Source: an uncultured Oceanospirillaceae bacterium
GTDB taxonomy: Bacteria > Pseudomonadota > Gammaproteobacteria > Pseudomonadales > Balneatricaceae
Reading direction: 5' to 3'
DNA length: 37,775 bases
Assembly (NCBI GenBank): GCA_913057435.1
Contig: CAJXNY010000045.1
Coordinates: forward strand, 1-37,775
The notes beneath the pieces were generated by a model. The model worked only from the letters and a program-made list of their open reading frames with translations, was not told the DNA's origin and made no database searches. Positions 17,361 to 25,558 of the stretch are shown piece by piece. Position 1 is the stretch's first letter, and each line of letters opens with the position of its first letter. The position numbers and the translations under genes are program-made.

Positions 17361-18245
17361 ATGGACAGGCTTATCGCGGCAGATGTGTTTATCAACATTG
17401 TGGAGCAGGGCAGTATGACGGGGGCTGCCAATGCACTGGACATGTCCCGTTCCATGATCAGCCGTTATCTGAGCCAGATGGAAGACTGGGCCGATACCCG
17501 CTTGTTGCACCGTTCTACCCGTCGCCTGAGCCTGACGCCCGCCGGTGAGCAGGTGCTTGAACATTGTCGGGCGCTGCTGGCGATGGCCGCTGAAGTCCCG
17601 GTCGCGGGTGCGCTGGACAGTAAAGCCCCCAGCGGCCAGTTACGCATTAGCTGTTCGCAGACATTTGCCCAGGAAGCGCTGCCACTGATGCAGCGCTTTT
17701 TGCGACAGCATCCACAGGTGTCACTGGACCTGCACGTCAGTAATGATGCGGTGAACCTGGTGGAACAACGCATCGATCTGGCGATCCGTGTTACCAACGA
17801 ACTGGACCCTAACCTGATCGCCCGGCCGCTGGGGCAGTGTCGCTCCATGCTGGTGGCATCACCCGATTATCTGCATCAGGCGGGTACACCGTACAGCCCG
17901 CAAGCACTGGCCGACCATAACTGCCTGACCTACGCCTATTTCAGCAGCCAGTGGCAGTTTCAACAGGACGACGCACGGGTATCGATACCGGTGAAGGGCT
18001 CGTTCAGTGCCGATGAATCAACCGTGCTCCTGAATGCGGCGGTTGAAGGCATGGGGGTAACACTGCAGCCCTGGTACGTAGCACTGCCACGGGTGAAAAG
18101 CGGAGCGCTGGTGCAGCTGCTACCTGACTGGCAACCGACCACCCTGGGCGTTTACGGCCTTTACCGGTCCCGCCGCCACCAGTCAGCGGCGTTAAGAGCC
18201 ATGCTGGACAGCCTGGTCGACTATTTTGAGCAGATCGAAATGTAG
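17361..18245 (+). CDS. LysR family transcriptional regulator
   Basis: A 294-residue protein. The N-terminal winged HTH is MTGAANALDMSRSMISRYLSQ-like (residues about 15-45), in which MSRSMISRYL is the recognition helix. A substrate-binding domain from about residue 90 includes QLRISCSQTF, the LDLHVSNDAVNLVEQRIDLAIR block and MGVTLQPWYV. It is divergent from the MBL-fold lipoprotein across about 100 bp and so is the natural candidate to regulate it. Confidence 0.92.
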   Translation: MDRLIAADVFINIVEQGSMTGAANALDMSRSMISRYLSQMEDWADTRLLHRSTRRLSLTPAGEQVLEHCRALLAMAAEVPVAGALDSKAPSGQLRISCSQTFAQEALPLMQRFLRQHPQVSLDLHVSNDAVNLVEQRIDLAIRVTNELDPNLIARPLGQCRSMLVASPDYLHQAGTPYSPQALADHNCLTYAYFSSQWQFQQDDARVSIPVKGSFSADESTVLLNAAVEGMGVTLQPWYVALPRVKSGALVQLLPDWQPTTLGVYGLYRSRRHQSAALRAMLDSLVDYFEQIEM

Positions 18246-18267
18246 GATGGGCAAGACGCAGCGTGCG

Positions 18268-18627
18268 TTAGAACGCGCTCTTCCATTGCTCGGTGTCGAT
18301 AAACCAGCGTTCTTCACAGATCTTGTTGCCTTCGAACCTGAACAGCACAGACAGCTGGGAGCCCGCTACTTTCTCGGACGTCCACTCAACGATTGAGACA
18401 ACTTCACCTTCTCCTTCGATCTGGCGCAGGCCGGTGATTTCAAAACCGGGTGGTAACACCTCAGCCAGATTGTCCAGTGCGGCACGGAACGCCTGTCGCC
18501 CAGCAAGCACATCAGCCTGTCCCGGCATGATAAACCTCATGTCCTCTGTGTAGTCGGCCACCAGCGTGTCGAAATCTCCGGCCCCGACGGCATCCCAGCC
18601 CCGTTGTACGATATCAGCTAAATTCAT
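18268..18627 (-). CDS. NTF2-like / SnoaL-like fold protein
   Basis: A 119-residue cone-shaped alpha/beta barrel protein: VQRGWDAVGAGDFDTLVADYTEDMRFIMPG at the N-terminus, then the GRQAFRAALDNL helix and a C-terminal strand EERWFIDTEQW. SnoaL-like proteins are isomerases, cyclases or ligand binders; no catalytic signature can be named. GAGGA lies about 8 bases before the ATG. Confidence 0.85.
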   Translation of the reverse strand: MNLADIVQRGWDAVGAGDFDTLVADYTEDMRFIMPGQADVLAGRQAFRAALDNLAEVLPPGFEITGLRQIEGEGEVVSIVEWTSEKVAGSQLSVLFRFEGNKICEERWFIDTEQWKSAF

Positions 18628-18705
18628 TGAATGAGTCCTCTTGAATGAACTCAGTCTAGTCGTTGGTATTGTGTGGTGTATCCGCCAAACTACGTGCTAG
18701 TGGCT

Positions 18706-19872
18706 TTATAACTTCCCCATTCGGTAAACCACCAGCGCCAGCCCGCTGGCAACCAGCAAGGTGACGGGTAACAGCTGTACATCAACCTCGATGAAACGTG
18801 GCGTTAACTGCGCAATAATCGAGCCGACCAGCAGCTGGATAAACCCCAGTAATCCTGACGCGGTGGCAACTGCGCCAGGGGTGGCGCTGATCGCTGCAGA
18901 TTGTGCCGCAGGCTGGCTGAGGCCACGGCCAAAGGTGAACAGGGCCATGCTGCCAAACAGCCCGAGCCAGCTGACGCCCTGCCAGTGAAAACTGGCCAGC
19001 ATCCCGATGGCTGCGAGCATGGAGAGGCTGTGGCCCAGCACCATCATCCGCCCGACGCCCTGTGCTGCTGATATCCGCCCGGCAGTCATACTACCGAGGA
19101 AAAACCCAGCGGCCACCAGCATAAACCAGTTGCCGTAATCGGCTGAGTTCCCGCCCAGCCACTGGTCGGCGACAAAGGGGGCACTGGTAATAAAGGCAAA
19201 AAAGCAGGCCGCGATCAGAGTGCTGGACAGTGAGAAACAGAGGTACTGGCGGTTGCGCAGTACCTGCGGATAGCGCCGGAATAGTGCGGCCAGTGGCTCG
19301 CGCTGGTCATCTGGCTGTGCGGTTTCCGGTAGCCAGATGATGGCTGCCAGCCAGACGGTTGAGCCCATGGCCAGTGATAGCCAGAACACTGATTGCCAGC
19401 CGGTCGCCAGATTCAGATAGCCGCCCAGCGCCGGTGCCAGTGCCTGGGCGGCGGCGATGCCCAGGGTGATGTAGCCCAGTAATCCGGCGGCTTTATCACG
19501 GTCATGCTGATCCAGCAGAATACTGCGGGCCAGCAGCATGCCGGTGCAGCCGCCCAGCGCTTGTAGCACCCGGCCCAGCAGCAGCTGCCACACTTCAATC
19601 GCCAGCGCACCTAGCAGGCAGCCGACAATATGCAGGGCGAAGCCCCACAGCAATACCGGCTTGCGACCGTAACGGTCGGCCAGCGGTCCGCTGATCAGCT
19701 GGCCAAATGCCAGTGACAGCAAGTAGAGGGTGAAACCGAGCTGGATGGTAAACGGAGTGGTGCCGAAGTGGTCCACCAGTGAGGGCATCACCGGGGCAAA
19801 GATGTTCAGCGCCAGCGGACTGGCCATCGCCATCGCCAGCAGCATGGCGAAGGGTGGGGTGCGTTGTGACAT
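18706..19872 (-). CDS. MFS multidrug efflux pump, Bcr/CflA family
   Basis: A 388-residue protein with about 12 transmembrane helices. GPLADRYGRKPVLLWG near residues 62-77 is the MFS loop 2-3 motif. The LNIFAPVMPSLVDHFGT start and the SILLDQHDRDKAAG loop are typical of the Bcr/CflA drug:proton antiporters. It would export drugs or small toxic compounds. GAGG precedes the ATG at a long spacing. Confidence 0.9.
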   Translation of the reverse strand: MSQRTPPFAMLLAMAMASPLALNIFAPVMPSLVDHFGTTPFTIQLGFTLYLLSLAFGQLISGPLADRYGRKPVLLWGFALHIVGCLLGALAIEVWQLLLGRVLQALGGCTGMLLARSILLDQHDRDKAAGLLGYITLGIAAAQALAPALGGYLNLATGWQSVFWLSLAMGSTVWLAAIIWLPETAQPDDQREPLAALFRRYPQVLRNRQYLCFSLSSTLIAACFFAFITSAPFVADQWLGGNSADYGNWFMLVAAGFFLGSMTAGRISAAQGVGRMMVLGHSLSMLAAIGMLASFHWQGVSWLGLFGSMALFTFGRGLSQPAAQSAAISATPGAVATASGLLGFIQLLVGSIIAQLTPRFIEVDVQLLPVTLLVASGLALVVYRMGKL

Positions 19873-19973
19873 CGGTGTTATCTGGGCCTCGTTCCCACGG
19901 AATGTAAAAGATTCAGGGTGTCTCAGATGTATGAGTTGCCACGCAGAGGGACTGTGACAGAAATCAGGATGCT

Positions 19974-20096
19974 GTGAGTTTTAATAGAACCCCTGTCTCT
20001 CCTGCGAAGGCAGGCGTCCATAGCTGCCTGTACATGAAATCTTTGCAATAGCAGGTTATGAGCATTTTCTGGGTACCCGCGTGCGCGGGTAAGACG
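19974..20096 (-). repeat. Dispersed intergenic repeat, copy B (inverted)
   Basis: Reverse complement of the 20586-20708 copy at most positions: GTCTTACCCGCG...CGCGGGTACCCA, TTGCAAAG, TTCATGTAC, TATGGACGCCTGC, GCAGGAGAG and TTCTATTAAAACTCAC. With copy C it forms inverted repeats around the GlcG-like gene. Confidence 0.88.
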
Positions 20097-20150
20097 ATCT
20101 GCAGTATTTATTAAACCGGGTTTTGTAGACCCTATGAATACTTGCACAGC

Positions 20151-20558
20151 CTACAAGTCCAGTGCTTGCAGCCCGGCCTCGGCGCAGGCGATATCCTGGG
20201 CTTCGCTGGCACCGGAGACGCCGATGTGCTCGCCGTTGTGCTCAATCGGGGTGCCGCCGCCAAAGGTGATCAGCCCCGGCTGTTTTGACAGGCCGTCCAG
20301 TAATACCGGTTTCTCAGCCAGTCGCTGTTGCCAGTCTGCGGTTGGGAAGCCAAAGGCGGCCGCAGTAGTCGCCTTGTGGCGGGCGATATCGGTGCAGTGG
20401 GCCGGGGTGTTGTTGATGTGTTGCATCGCCAGTGGATTGCCGTGGCGGTCCAGCACCCAGGCGCAGATTGTCAGCTGTTGCTGGCGGGCAAAATCACAGG
20501 CTGCCTGCGTCGCACGGGCGGCGCTGTGCCAGTCCAGCAGGGTTTCGGTTATCAGCAC
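20151..20558 (-). CDS. GlcG/HbpS-like (DUF336 family) protein
   Basis: A 135-residue protein with the GlcG/HbpS pattern: CAWVLDRHGNPLAMQHINNTP, the KATTAAAFGFPT helix, GLITFGGGTPI, GVSGASEAQDIACAEAGL. Known members bind heme or accompany catabolic clusters. The start is set at GTG 20556-20558, which has CGGAG 7 bases upstream. An ATG six codons earlier (20576) has no clear ribosome site. The gene is on the same strand as hpaD, in a segment bordered by inverted repeats; it may be an accessory gene of the aromatic pathway. Confidence 0.83.
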   Translation of the reverse strand: MLITETLLDWHSAARATQAACDFARQQQLTICAWVLDRHGNPLAMQHINNTPAHCTDIARHKATTAAAFGFPTADWQQRLAEKPVLLDGLSKQPGLITFGGGTPIEHNGEHIGVSGASEAQDIACAEAGLQALDL

Positions 20559-20585
20559 GGTAATACTCCGAGTCATTTTCAAACA

Positions 20586-20708
20586 GTCTTACCCGCGAAC
20601 GCGGGTACCCACAAAAGCGCTCGAAACCTGTGATTGCAAAGGCTTCATGTACCGGCGGTTATGGACGCCTGCTTTCGCAGGAGAGGCGGTGTTCTATTAA
20701 AACTCACC
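20586..20708 (+). repeat. Dispersed intergenic repeat, copy C
   Basis: About 123 bp, with a terminal ACCCGCG-AA-CGCGGGT hairpin, TTGCAAAG, TTCATGTACCGGCGG, a CCTGCTTTCGCAGGAG hairpin and TTCTATTAAAACTCACCGC. It fills the gap between hpaD and the GlcG-like gene. Confidence 0.88.
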
Positions 20709-20723
20709 GCATCTTTTGTCTGG

Positions 20724-21575
20724 TCAGAGGGAGAAGACGACGTTGACCTGGCCAGTACCCGAGCTTGGGAAATACTCGCCGATAATTTCGCCTTTGCCTT
20801 TGTATTCATCCCAGCCCAGCGCGCCGAACAGCATGGCGGTGTCGTGCATACCGCCTTCGCCGCTGCAGAGCTGTGCGTACTCGGGCAGCATTTTAAGGAA
20901 CGTTGCGGTTTCGCCTTGCTGCCACAGTTCCAGTACCCGCAGATCAACCTGGCGGTTGAACTCTTTGGAGATGGTGAAGGTGCCGTTGTTGGCTTCGTAG
21001 TCGTCGTTGTCCCAGATGCGGTGAGACAGTGAGCCCGAGGCCAGCAGCATCACTTTGCTGTCGCTGGCTTCAATCGCTTCGCGGATGGCCTCGCCCAGTT
21101 TGCGGGAAGACTCCAGGCTGTGCACGGTACACCAGCCTGCCACGGATACGACCTTGAGGTCAGACTCCGGGTTCATATAGCGCATCGGTACCAGGGTGCC
21201 GTATTCCAGCGTCAGGCTGTCGACCTCATGGGACAGGGTGAACACGCCTTTGTTGGTCGCTTTCTTGGCAATCAGGTGGCCCAGCGCCGGGTTGCCGTCG
21301 TAAGCGTACTGCAGGTTCTGAATAAAGTGTGGAAACTCGTGACTGGTAAACGAGCCCTCGAAGTGTTTCCCCGCGTTAACGTGGTGACCGGCGTTGACCA
21401 GCCAGTGGGTATCCAGTACGACCACGGTGTCGGCACCGGCCGCGCGGGCCCGGCGGGCAATTTCTTTATGGCCGTCAATGGCCTGCTGACGGCAGCCTTC
21501 CAGTTTGCCCGGCTGCTCGGACAGCAGCATGGTTGGCACATGGGTAATTTTGGCAGCCAGTACGATTTCGCCCAT
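20724..21575 (-). CDS. hpaD: 3,4-dihydroxyphenylacetate 2,3-dioxygenase HpaD (HpcB)
   Basis: A 283-residue class III (LigB-type) extradiol dioxygenase. The iron-binding histidines are visible at His12 (KITHVP) and His57 (DTHWLV). GHKEIARRARAAG, LEYGTLVPMRYMN, ASGSLSHRIW and SSGTGQVN all match HpaD. It opens the homoprotocatechuate ring between C2 and C3. ATG at 21575 is chosen because GAGG sits about 8 bases upstream and the protein then starts MGEIVLAAKITHV, as in the family; the ATG 13 codons earlier is less likely. Confidence 0.95.
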   Translation of the reverse strand: MGEIVLAAKITHVPTMLLSEQPGKLEGCRQQAIDGHKEIARRARAAGADTVVVLDTHWLVNAGHHVNAGKHFEGSFTSHEFPHFIQNLQYAYDGNPALGHLIAKKATNKGVFTLSHEVDSLTLEYGTLVPMRYMNPESDLKVVSVAGWCTVHSLESSRKLGEAIREAIEASDSKVMLLASGSLSHRIWDNDDYEANNGTFTISKEFNRQVDLRVLELWQQGETATFLKMLPEYAQLCSGEGGMHDTAMLFGALGWDEYKGKGEIIGEYFPSSGTGQVNVVFSL

Positions 21576-21646
21576 TTCGTTTACCTCGTCTCTTATTGTT
21601 TGGATTGTACTCAATCGCCAACCACGGCAGGCATCTGAATTTATCT

Positions 21647-21692
21647 ACTTAATATGTTAAGTAAAAATCGAGGTTAGTTAATATATTATCTA
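21647..21692. promoter_or_regulatory. Candidate operators upstream of hpaD
   Basis: ACTTAATATGTTAAGT (21647-21662) is a near-perfect 16-bp palindrome, and a second AT-rich near-palindrome TTAATATATTAT follows at 21678-21689. The core TTAATATGTTAA is identical to that before hpaH. Co-regulation by a MarR-type HpaR is inferred. Confidence 0.6.
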
Positions 21693-21833
21693 ATGTCAAT
21701 GCCTGTGCAGTAGTACTGGCGTACAGCAGCTCAGTACTGATCGCCGGTTCCGTCAGTGGTCTGGCCTGGGCTAGAATGCAGGCTATAACGGCAGGAAAAT
21801 CCTGTCGGATAATTTAATCAGTAAGGGCGTTGT

Positions 21834-22112
21834 ATGGGTCTGTTTTCATCTATCAAATCTATCTTTTCCAGCGGTGACACCGCGCCACAAGCACCAGAAA
21901 CACTGCCTGCTGTGGAGTACAACGGTTTTACCATCACCCCGGCCCCGATACAGGAACAGTTCGGCTACCGGATCAACGGCACGATCACTAAAGGTGAGCA
22001 GTGCCACACCTTTATCCGCGCCGACACTCTGCCAACGGCAGAAAGCTGCGCTGACGAGATGGTCCGCAAAGCGAAGCAGATGATTGACTACCAGGGTGAT
22101 AAGATTTTTTGA
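21834..22112 (+). CDS. HlyU family protein (PF10115 type)
   Basis: A 92-residue protein starting MGLFSSIKSIFSSG, then EYNGFTITPAPI, GYRINGTI, HTFIRADTLPTAESCADEM and a KAKQMIDYQGDKIF end, which fits the small HlyU domain family. That family was named after a transcriptional activator of hemolysin genes, but most members, this one included, have no shown function. AAGGG lies about 8 bases before the ATG. Confidence 0.85.
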   Translation: MGLFSSIKSIFSSGDTAPQAPETLPAVEYNGFTITPAPIQEQFGYRINGTITKGEQCHTFIRADTLPTAESCADEMVRKAKQMIDYQGDKIF

Positions 22113-22164
22113 GAGGGTGAGTGCTGAGCGGTAAATGGCATGCCTGAGCTAACGTTAATCAGAA

Positions 22165-22194
22165 AGAAGGACCGCTATCAGGCAGCGTCCTTCT
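22165..22194. terminator. Hairpin after the HlyU-family gene
   Basis: AGAAGGAC-(C)-GCT pairs with AGCGTCCTTCT with a single bulged base. It lies between convergent genes and lacks a strong T-run. Confidence 0.5.
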
Positions 22195-22212
22195 CTCTAC
22201 TGTTTTGCCCGG

Positions 22213-22488
22213 TTAAACCAGGTGAAACTGGCTGTTCATCCCCTCATTCCGCAATGGAATTATCGCCTGATACGCATCGCTGTTGTACCAGTTGCGCGCC
22301 TGTTCTTTATCCGGAAATTGAATGACGGCCTTTAATGGGTGTGGCGCGTCGCCGTGCAGTGTTTCTATCTCGCCTTTGGCGATGAATTCGCCGTGAAACG
22401 GTGCCAGTGTTTTTGCCGCTTTTTCGCTGTATTGCGCAAGGCGGGCTTTATCCATTGGGGTCAGGTCAACAATAACTAAACAGCTCAT
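22213..22488 (-). CDS. DUF1330 family protein
   Basis: A 91-residue protein with the DUF1330 ferredoxin-like pattern: CLVIVDLTPMDKARLAQYSEKA at the N-terminus, HGEFIAKGEIE, AVIQFPDKEQARNWYNSDAYQAI and a C-terminal R. The FPDKEQARNWYNSDAYQ block is diagnostic. Function is unknown. It is divergent from a LysR regulator across 92 bp. Confidence 0.9.
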   Translation of the reverse strand: MSCLVIVDLTPMDKARLAQYSEKAAKTLAPFHGEFIAKGEIETLHGDAPHPLKAVIQFPDKEQARNWYNSDAYQAIIPLRNEGMNSQFHLV

Positions 22489-22580
22489 CGGGTGAGTTCC
22501 TGTGGTTGATGTGTTGACTCAGTGTAGGGAGTCGTAAAAAATTGAACAATAACCCTGAACTGAACGTATTGTTTAAAAAT

Positions 22581-23504
22581 ATGAACACTATCAAGCTTGC
22601 ACCGTTGCTGTTGATCTTTGTTGAAGTTGCCCGGCAGCGCTCTTTTTCTGAGGCGGCAAAGCAGCTGGGCCTTAGTAAATCTGCCGTCAGCCAGCAGATC
22701 ACCCGCCTTGAAGCGGCCACGGAGCAACAGCTGCTGGTCCGTAATACCCGGGGCGTTGTACTGACCTCGGTGGGTGAGTCGCTGTTGTCACGCAGTGAGC
22801 TGCTGAGTGAGCAGATGCGTCTGGCATTAACCGAGCTGGAGGCTGTGAAAGAGCAGCCTGGTGGTAAATTCAAGGTCTCCGTCCCATCGTTTTTTGAGCG
22901 CAACCTGGTGGTGCCCGCCATCAGCCAGTTGTGCCTTGAGTTTCCGCTGCTCCAGCCGGAGATTGTGGTGACGGGGCGGTGGCAGGATCTGATCCAGCAG
23001 AATCTGGAGGTGGCGATTTTCGGTGGCGATCTTAAAGACTGTAACTATCGGGCGCTCTCCATTGGCAAAACGGCTGAACGATTCTGTGCATCGCCACGTT
23101 ACCTGCAGGAACAGGGCACGTTAGCGTGTGTCGAAGATCTGCTATCCCACCGGTTTATCGCCACCGCCTGGCAACATACGGAGCTATCGTTGTTCGATAC
23201 CACCGAGGATCAGCCGCGATTGTTTCCTGTCGATCACCGTGCGAAAACAAACAATCTGACCACGCTGCGGGAGATGGTGTTAAACCATATGGGGGTTGCC
23301 TTATGCCCTGAATTTCTGGTTCAGGCTGATCTGAGGGCAGAGCGCCTGATCGATGTATTACCCGGTATAAAGGGCCGTGCCTGGCATTTTTATTTTATTC
23401 ACCAGTACATGGGGGATAAACCGGTCCATATCCGTCGCTTTTATCAGCTGATCTGTTACCACTTCAGGAAGATTCATCTGGGAAATGCCATCACTGATTT
23501 ATAG
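22581..23504 (+). CDS. LysR family transcriptional regulator
   Basis: A 307-residue protein with an N-terminal HTH: RQRSFSEAAKQLGLSKSAVSQQIT (about 20-43), in which GLSKSAVSQQI is the recognition helix, and a C-terminal binding domain with GGKFKVSVPSFFERN and LNHMGVALCPEFL. ATG at 22581 gives the standard LysR N-terminus. The frame stays open to a TTG 13 codons earlier without a ribosome site. It probably regulates the divergent DUF1330 gene or itself. Confidence 0.91.
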   Translation: MNTIKLAPLLLIFVEVARQRSFSEAAKQLGLSKSAVSQQITRLEAATEQQLLVRNTRGVVLTSVGESLLSRSELLSEQMRLALTELEAVKEQPGGKFKVSVPSFFERNLVVPAISQLCLEFPLLQPEIVVTGRWQDLIQQNLEVAIFGGDLKDCNYRALSIGKTAERFCASPRYLQEQGTLACVEDLLSHRFIATAWQHTELSLFDTTEDQPRLFPVDHRAKTNNLTTLREMVLNHMGVALCPEFLVQADLRAERLIDVLPGIKGRAWHFYFIHQYMGDKPVHIRRFYQLICYHFRKIHLGNAITDL

Positions 23505-23731
23505 TGATCTAATAATCTCGGACAGTCCATGGCGGCGTGTTCGAGTGATGCTTTTGCATCTTTTTCCCCATCTGGCTGTCTTAATGGGTACGACAAGGGT
23601 TGTCTGGTACAGGAAATAACACTTCTAAGGTAACCAGGCGTAATATCCGCTCGGCTGCCTGCCCCGTCATGGGTTGCAGGGTTTATCATTGCACTGATGC
23701 CAATGACCTTACCGGAAGTGAGAGACAGACC

Positions 23732-25522
23732 TTGAGCGAACAACCGACCGAATACGACTGGCGTTATATCTGTGATGTGGCGCTGAAACATAAGCGCGAG
23801 CTGGTGCTGGCCAATCTGATTGCCTTGCTGGCTACCCTGGCCTCGGTGCCCTTGCCGCTACTGATGCCATTGCTGGTGGATGAGGTGTTGCTCAATCAGC
23901 CGGGTACGGTGGTGAATACGCTGAACAGCTGGGTGCCCGAGCAGTGGCATGGCCCGGCGTTGTATATCGGTGCCATTTTGGTCTTCACGGTTTTTCTGCG
24001 GTTGCTGTCACTGGTGCTCAATGTCTGGCAGATGCGTCAGTTCACCACCATTTCCAAAGATATTATCTTTCGGATGCGCAGTGGGCTGCTTAAACGGCTG
24101 CAGCGTATCTCTATGGCTGAGTATGAAACCATGGGCAGCGGGGCGGTGGCGTCGCACTTTGTTACGGACCTGGCCACGGTGGATCACTTTGTCGGCTCGT
24201 CAGTCTCGCGGCTGCTGATTGCTTCACTGTCGATCCTGGGAACAGCGGCGATTTTGCTGTGGATGCACTGGCAGCTGGCGCTGTTCATCCTGTTTCTTAA
24301 CCCGCTGGTGATCTGGGTAACCGCCACTCTGGGCAGTAAAGTCAAAGAGCTGAAGAAGAAAGAAAACAGTGCCTTTGAGGTGTTTCAGAATGCCCTGACG
24401 GAAACCCTGGATGGTATTCACCAGATCCGTGCCAGTAACCGTGAACAGCATTATCTCAGCCGGTTAATTGATGAAGCCCGTCATGTGCGCGACCGCTCGA
24501 CGGCCTCTGAATGGAAGAGTGATGCGGCGGGGCGGTTCAGTTTTGTGGTGTTCCTGGTTGGCTTTGAAGTCTTCCGCGCCGTGTCGATGCTGATGGTGGT
24601 GTTTTCTGATCTGACCATCGGCCAGATGATGGCGGTGTTCGGTTATCTCTGGTTCATGATGGGGCCGGTACAGGAGGTACTGAATATTCAGTATTCCTTC
24701 TTTGCTGCCCGTGGCGCGCTGGCCCGGATTAATACGCTGCAGGCGTTGAAAGAGGAGCCGCACTACCCGACTCAGCATAACCCCTTCACCGCCGCCGGTA
24801 CGGTGTCAGTACGCTTTGACGACATACACTTCGGCTACAGCGATGATCAGGAGGTGCTCAAGGGGATTAACCTGGAGATCCGTGCCGGGGAGAAAATCGC
24901 TCTGGTGGGGGCCAGTGGCGGCGGTAAATCCACTCTGGTGCAGGTGCTGCTGGGGTTGTATCCGGCCCGTCAGGGCACGGTGCTGTTTGATGGTGTACCG
25001 ATGGAAGAAATTGGTCTGGGGGTGGTGCGCGAGCACGTTGCAACGGTGCTGCAACAGCCTGCGTTATTTAATGGTTCTATTCGCAGCAATCTGACCATGG
25101 GCCGTACCTTCAGCGATGAGCAACTCTGGCAGGCACTGGCGGTAGCGCAGCTCGGTGACTTTGTCCGTGAGCAACCTCAGCAGCTGAAAACACGGGTCGG
25201 TCGTCAGGGTATTCGGCTGTCCGGTGGCCAGCGCCAGCGGCTGGCGGTGGCGCGGATGGTGCTGGCAGACCCGAAAGTGGTGATTCTGGATGAGGCCACC
25301 TCGGCGCTGGATACTGAAACCGAGTTTGCCCTGCACCAGGCGCTGCAGACGTTTTTGCAGGGCCGTACCACTATTATCGTCGCCCATCGGCTTAGTGCGG
25401 TAAAGCAGGCTGACCGGGTGTATGTGTTTGACGATGGCCAGATCTGTGAGCAGGGAGAGCACGAGGAACTGATTAACAGCAACGGGCTTTATTCTCGACT
25501 GTACGGTCAGCTGCAGCACTGA
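23732..25522 (+). CDS. ABC exporter half-transporter (TM-NBD fusion)
   Basis: A 596-residue type IV ABC exporter from the chosen TTG start. It has an N-terminal membrane domain of about six helices (for example NLIALLATLASVPLPLLMPLLV) and a C-terminal ATPase: Walker A GASGGGKST at 393-401, signature LSGGQ from 496, Walker B ILDEATS with Asp520 and Glu521, and an IIVAHRLS H-loop. It works as a homodimer, exporting a lipid, peptide or drug. TTG at 23732 is chosen because the family N-terminus is a short DWRY lead into helix 1. An ATG at 23669 and a TTG at 23600 are alternatives. The phospholipase D-type gene downstream suggests a lipid connection. Confidence 0.9.
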   Translation: MSEQPTEYDWRYICDVALKHKRELVLANLIALLATLASVPLPLLMPLLVDEVLLNQPGTVVNTLNSWVPEQWHGPALYIGAILVFTVFLRLLSLVLNVWQMRQFTTISKDIIFRMRSGLLKRLQRISMAEYETMGSGAVASHFVTDLATVDHFVGSSVSRLLIASLSILGTAAILLWMHWQLALFILFLNPLVIWVTATLGSKVKELKKKENSAFEVFQNALTETLDGIHQIRASNREQHYLSRLIDEARHVRDRSTASEWKSDAAGRFSFVVFLVGFEVFRAVSMLMVVFSDLTIGQMMAVFGYLWFMMGPVQEVLNIQYSFFAARGALARINTLQALKEEPHYPTQHNPFTAAGTVSVRFDDIHFGYSDDQEVLKGINLEIRAGEKIALVGASGGGKSTLVQVLLGLYPARQGTVLFDGVPMEEIGLGVVREHVATVLQQPALFNGSIRSNLTMGRTFSDEQLWQALAVAQLGDFVREQPQQLKTRVGRQGIRLSGGQRQRLAVARMVLADPKVVILDEATSALDTETEFALHQALQTFLQGRTTIIVAHRLSAVKQADRVYVFDDGQICEQGEHEELINSNGLYSRLYGQLQH

Positions 25523-25558
25523 TTTTTCAGGCGGGCCGCGAACAGTACTGGAGGCGGT

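Noticed and set aside
19974-20708. Insertion sequence around the GlcG-like gene
   Set aside because: No transposase or IS-type terminal repeats; the flanks are hairpin repeats also found elsewhere, so an IS call is not supported.
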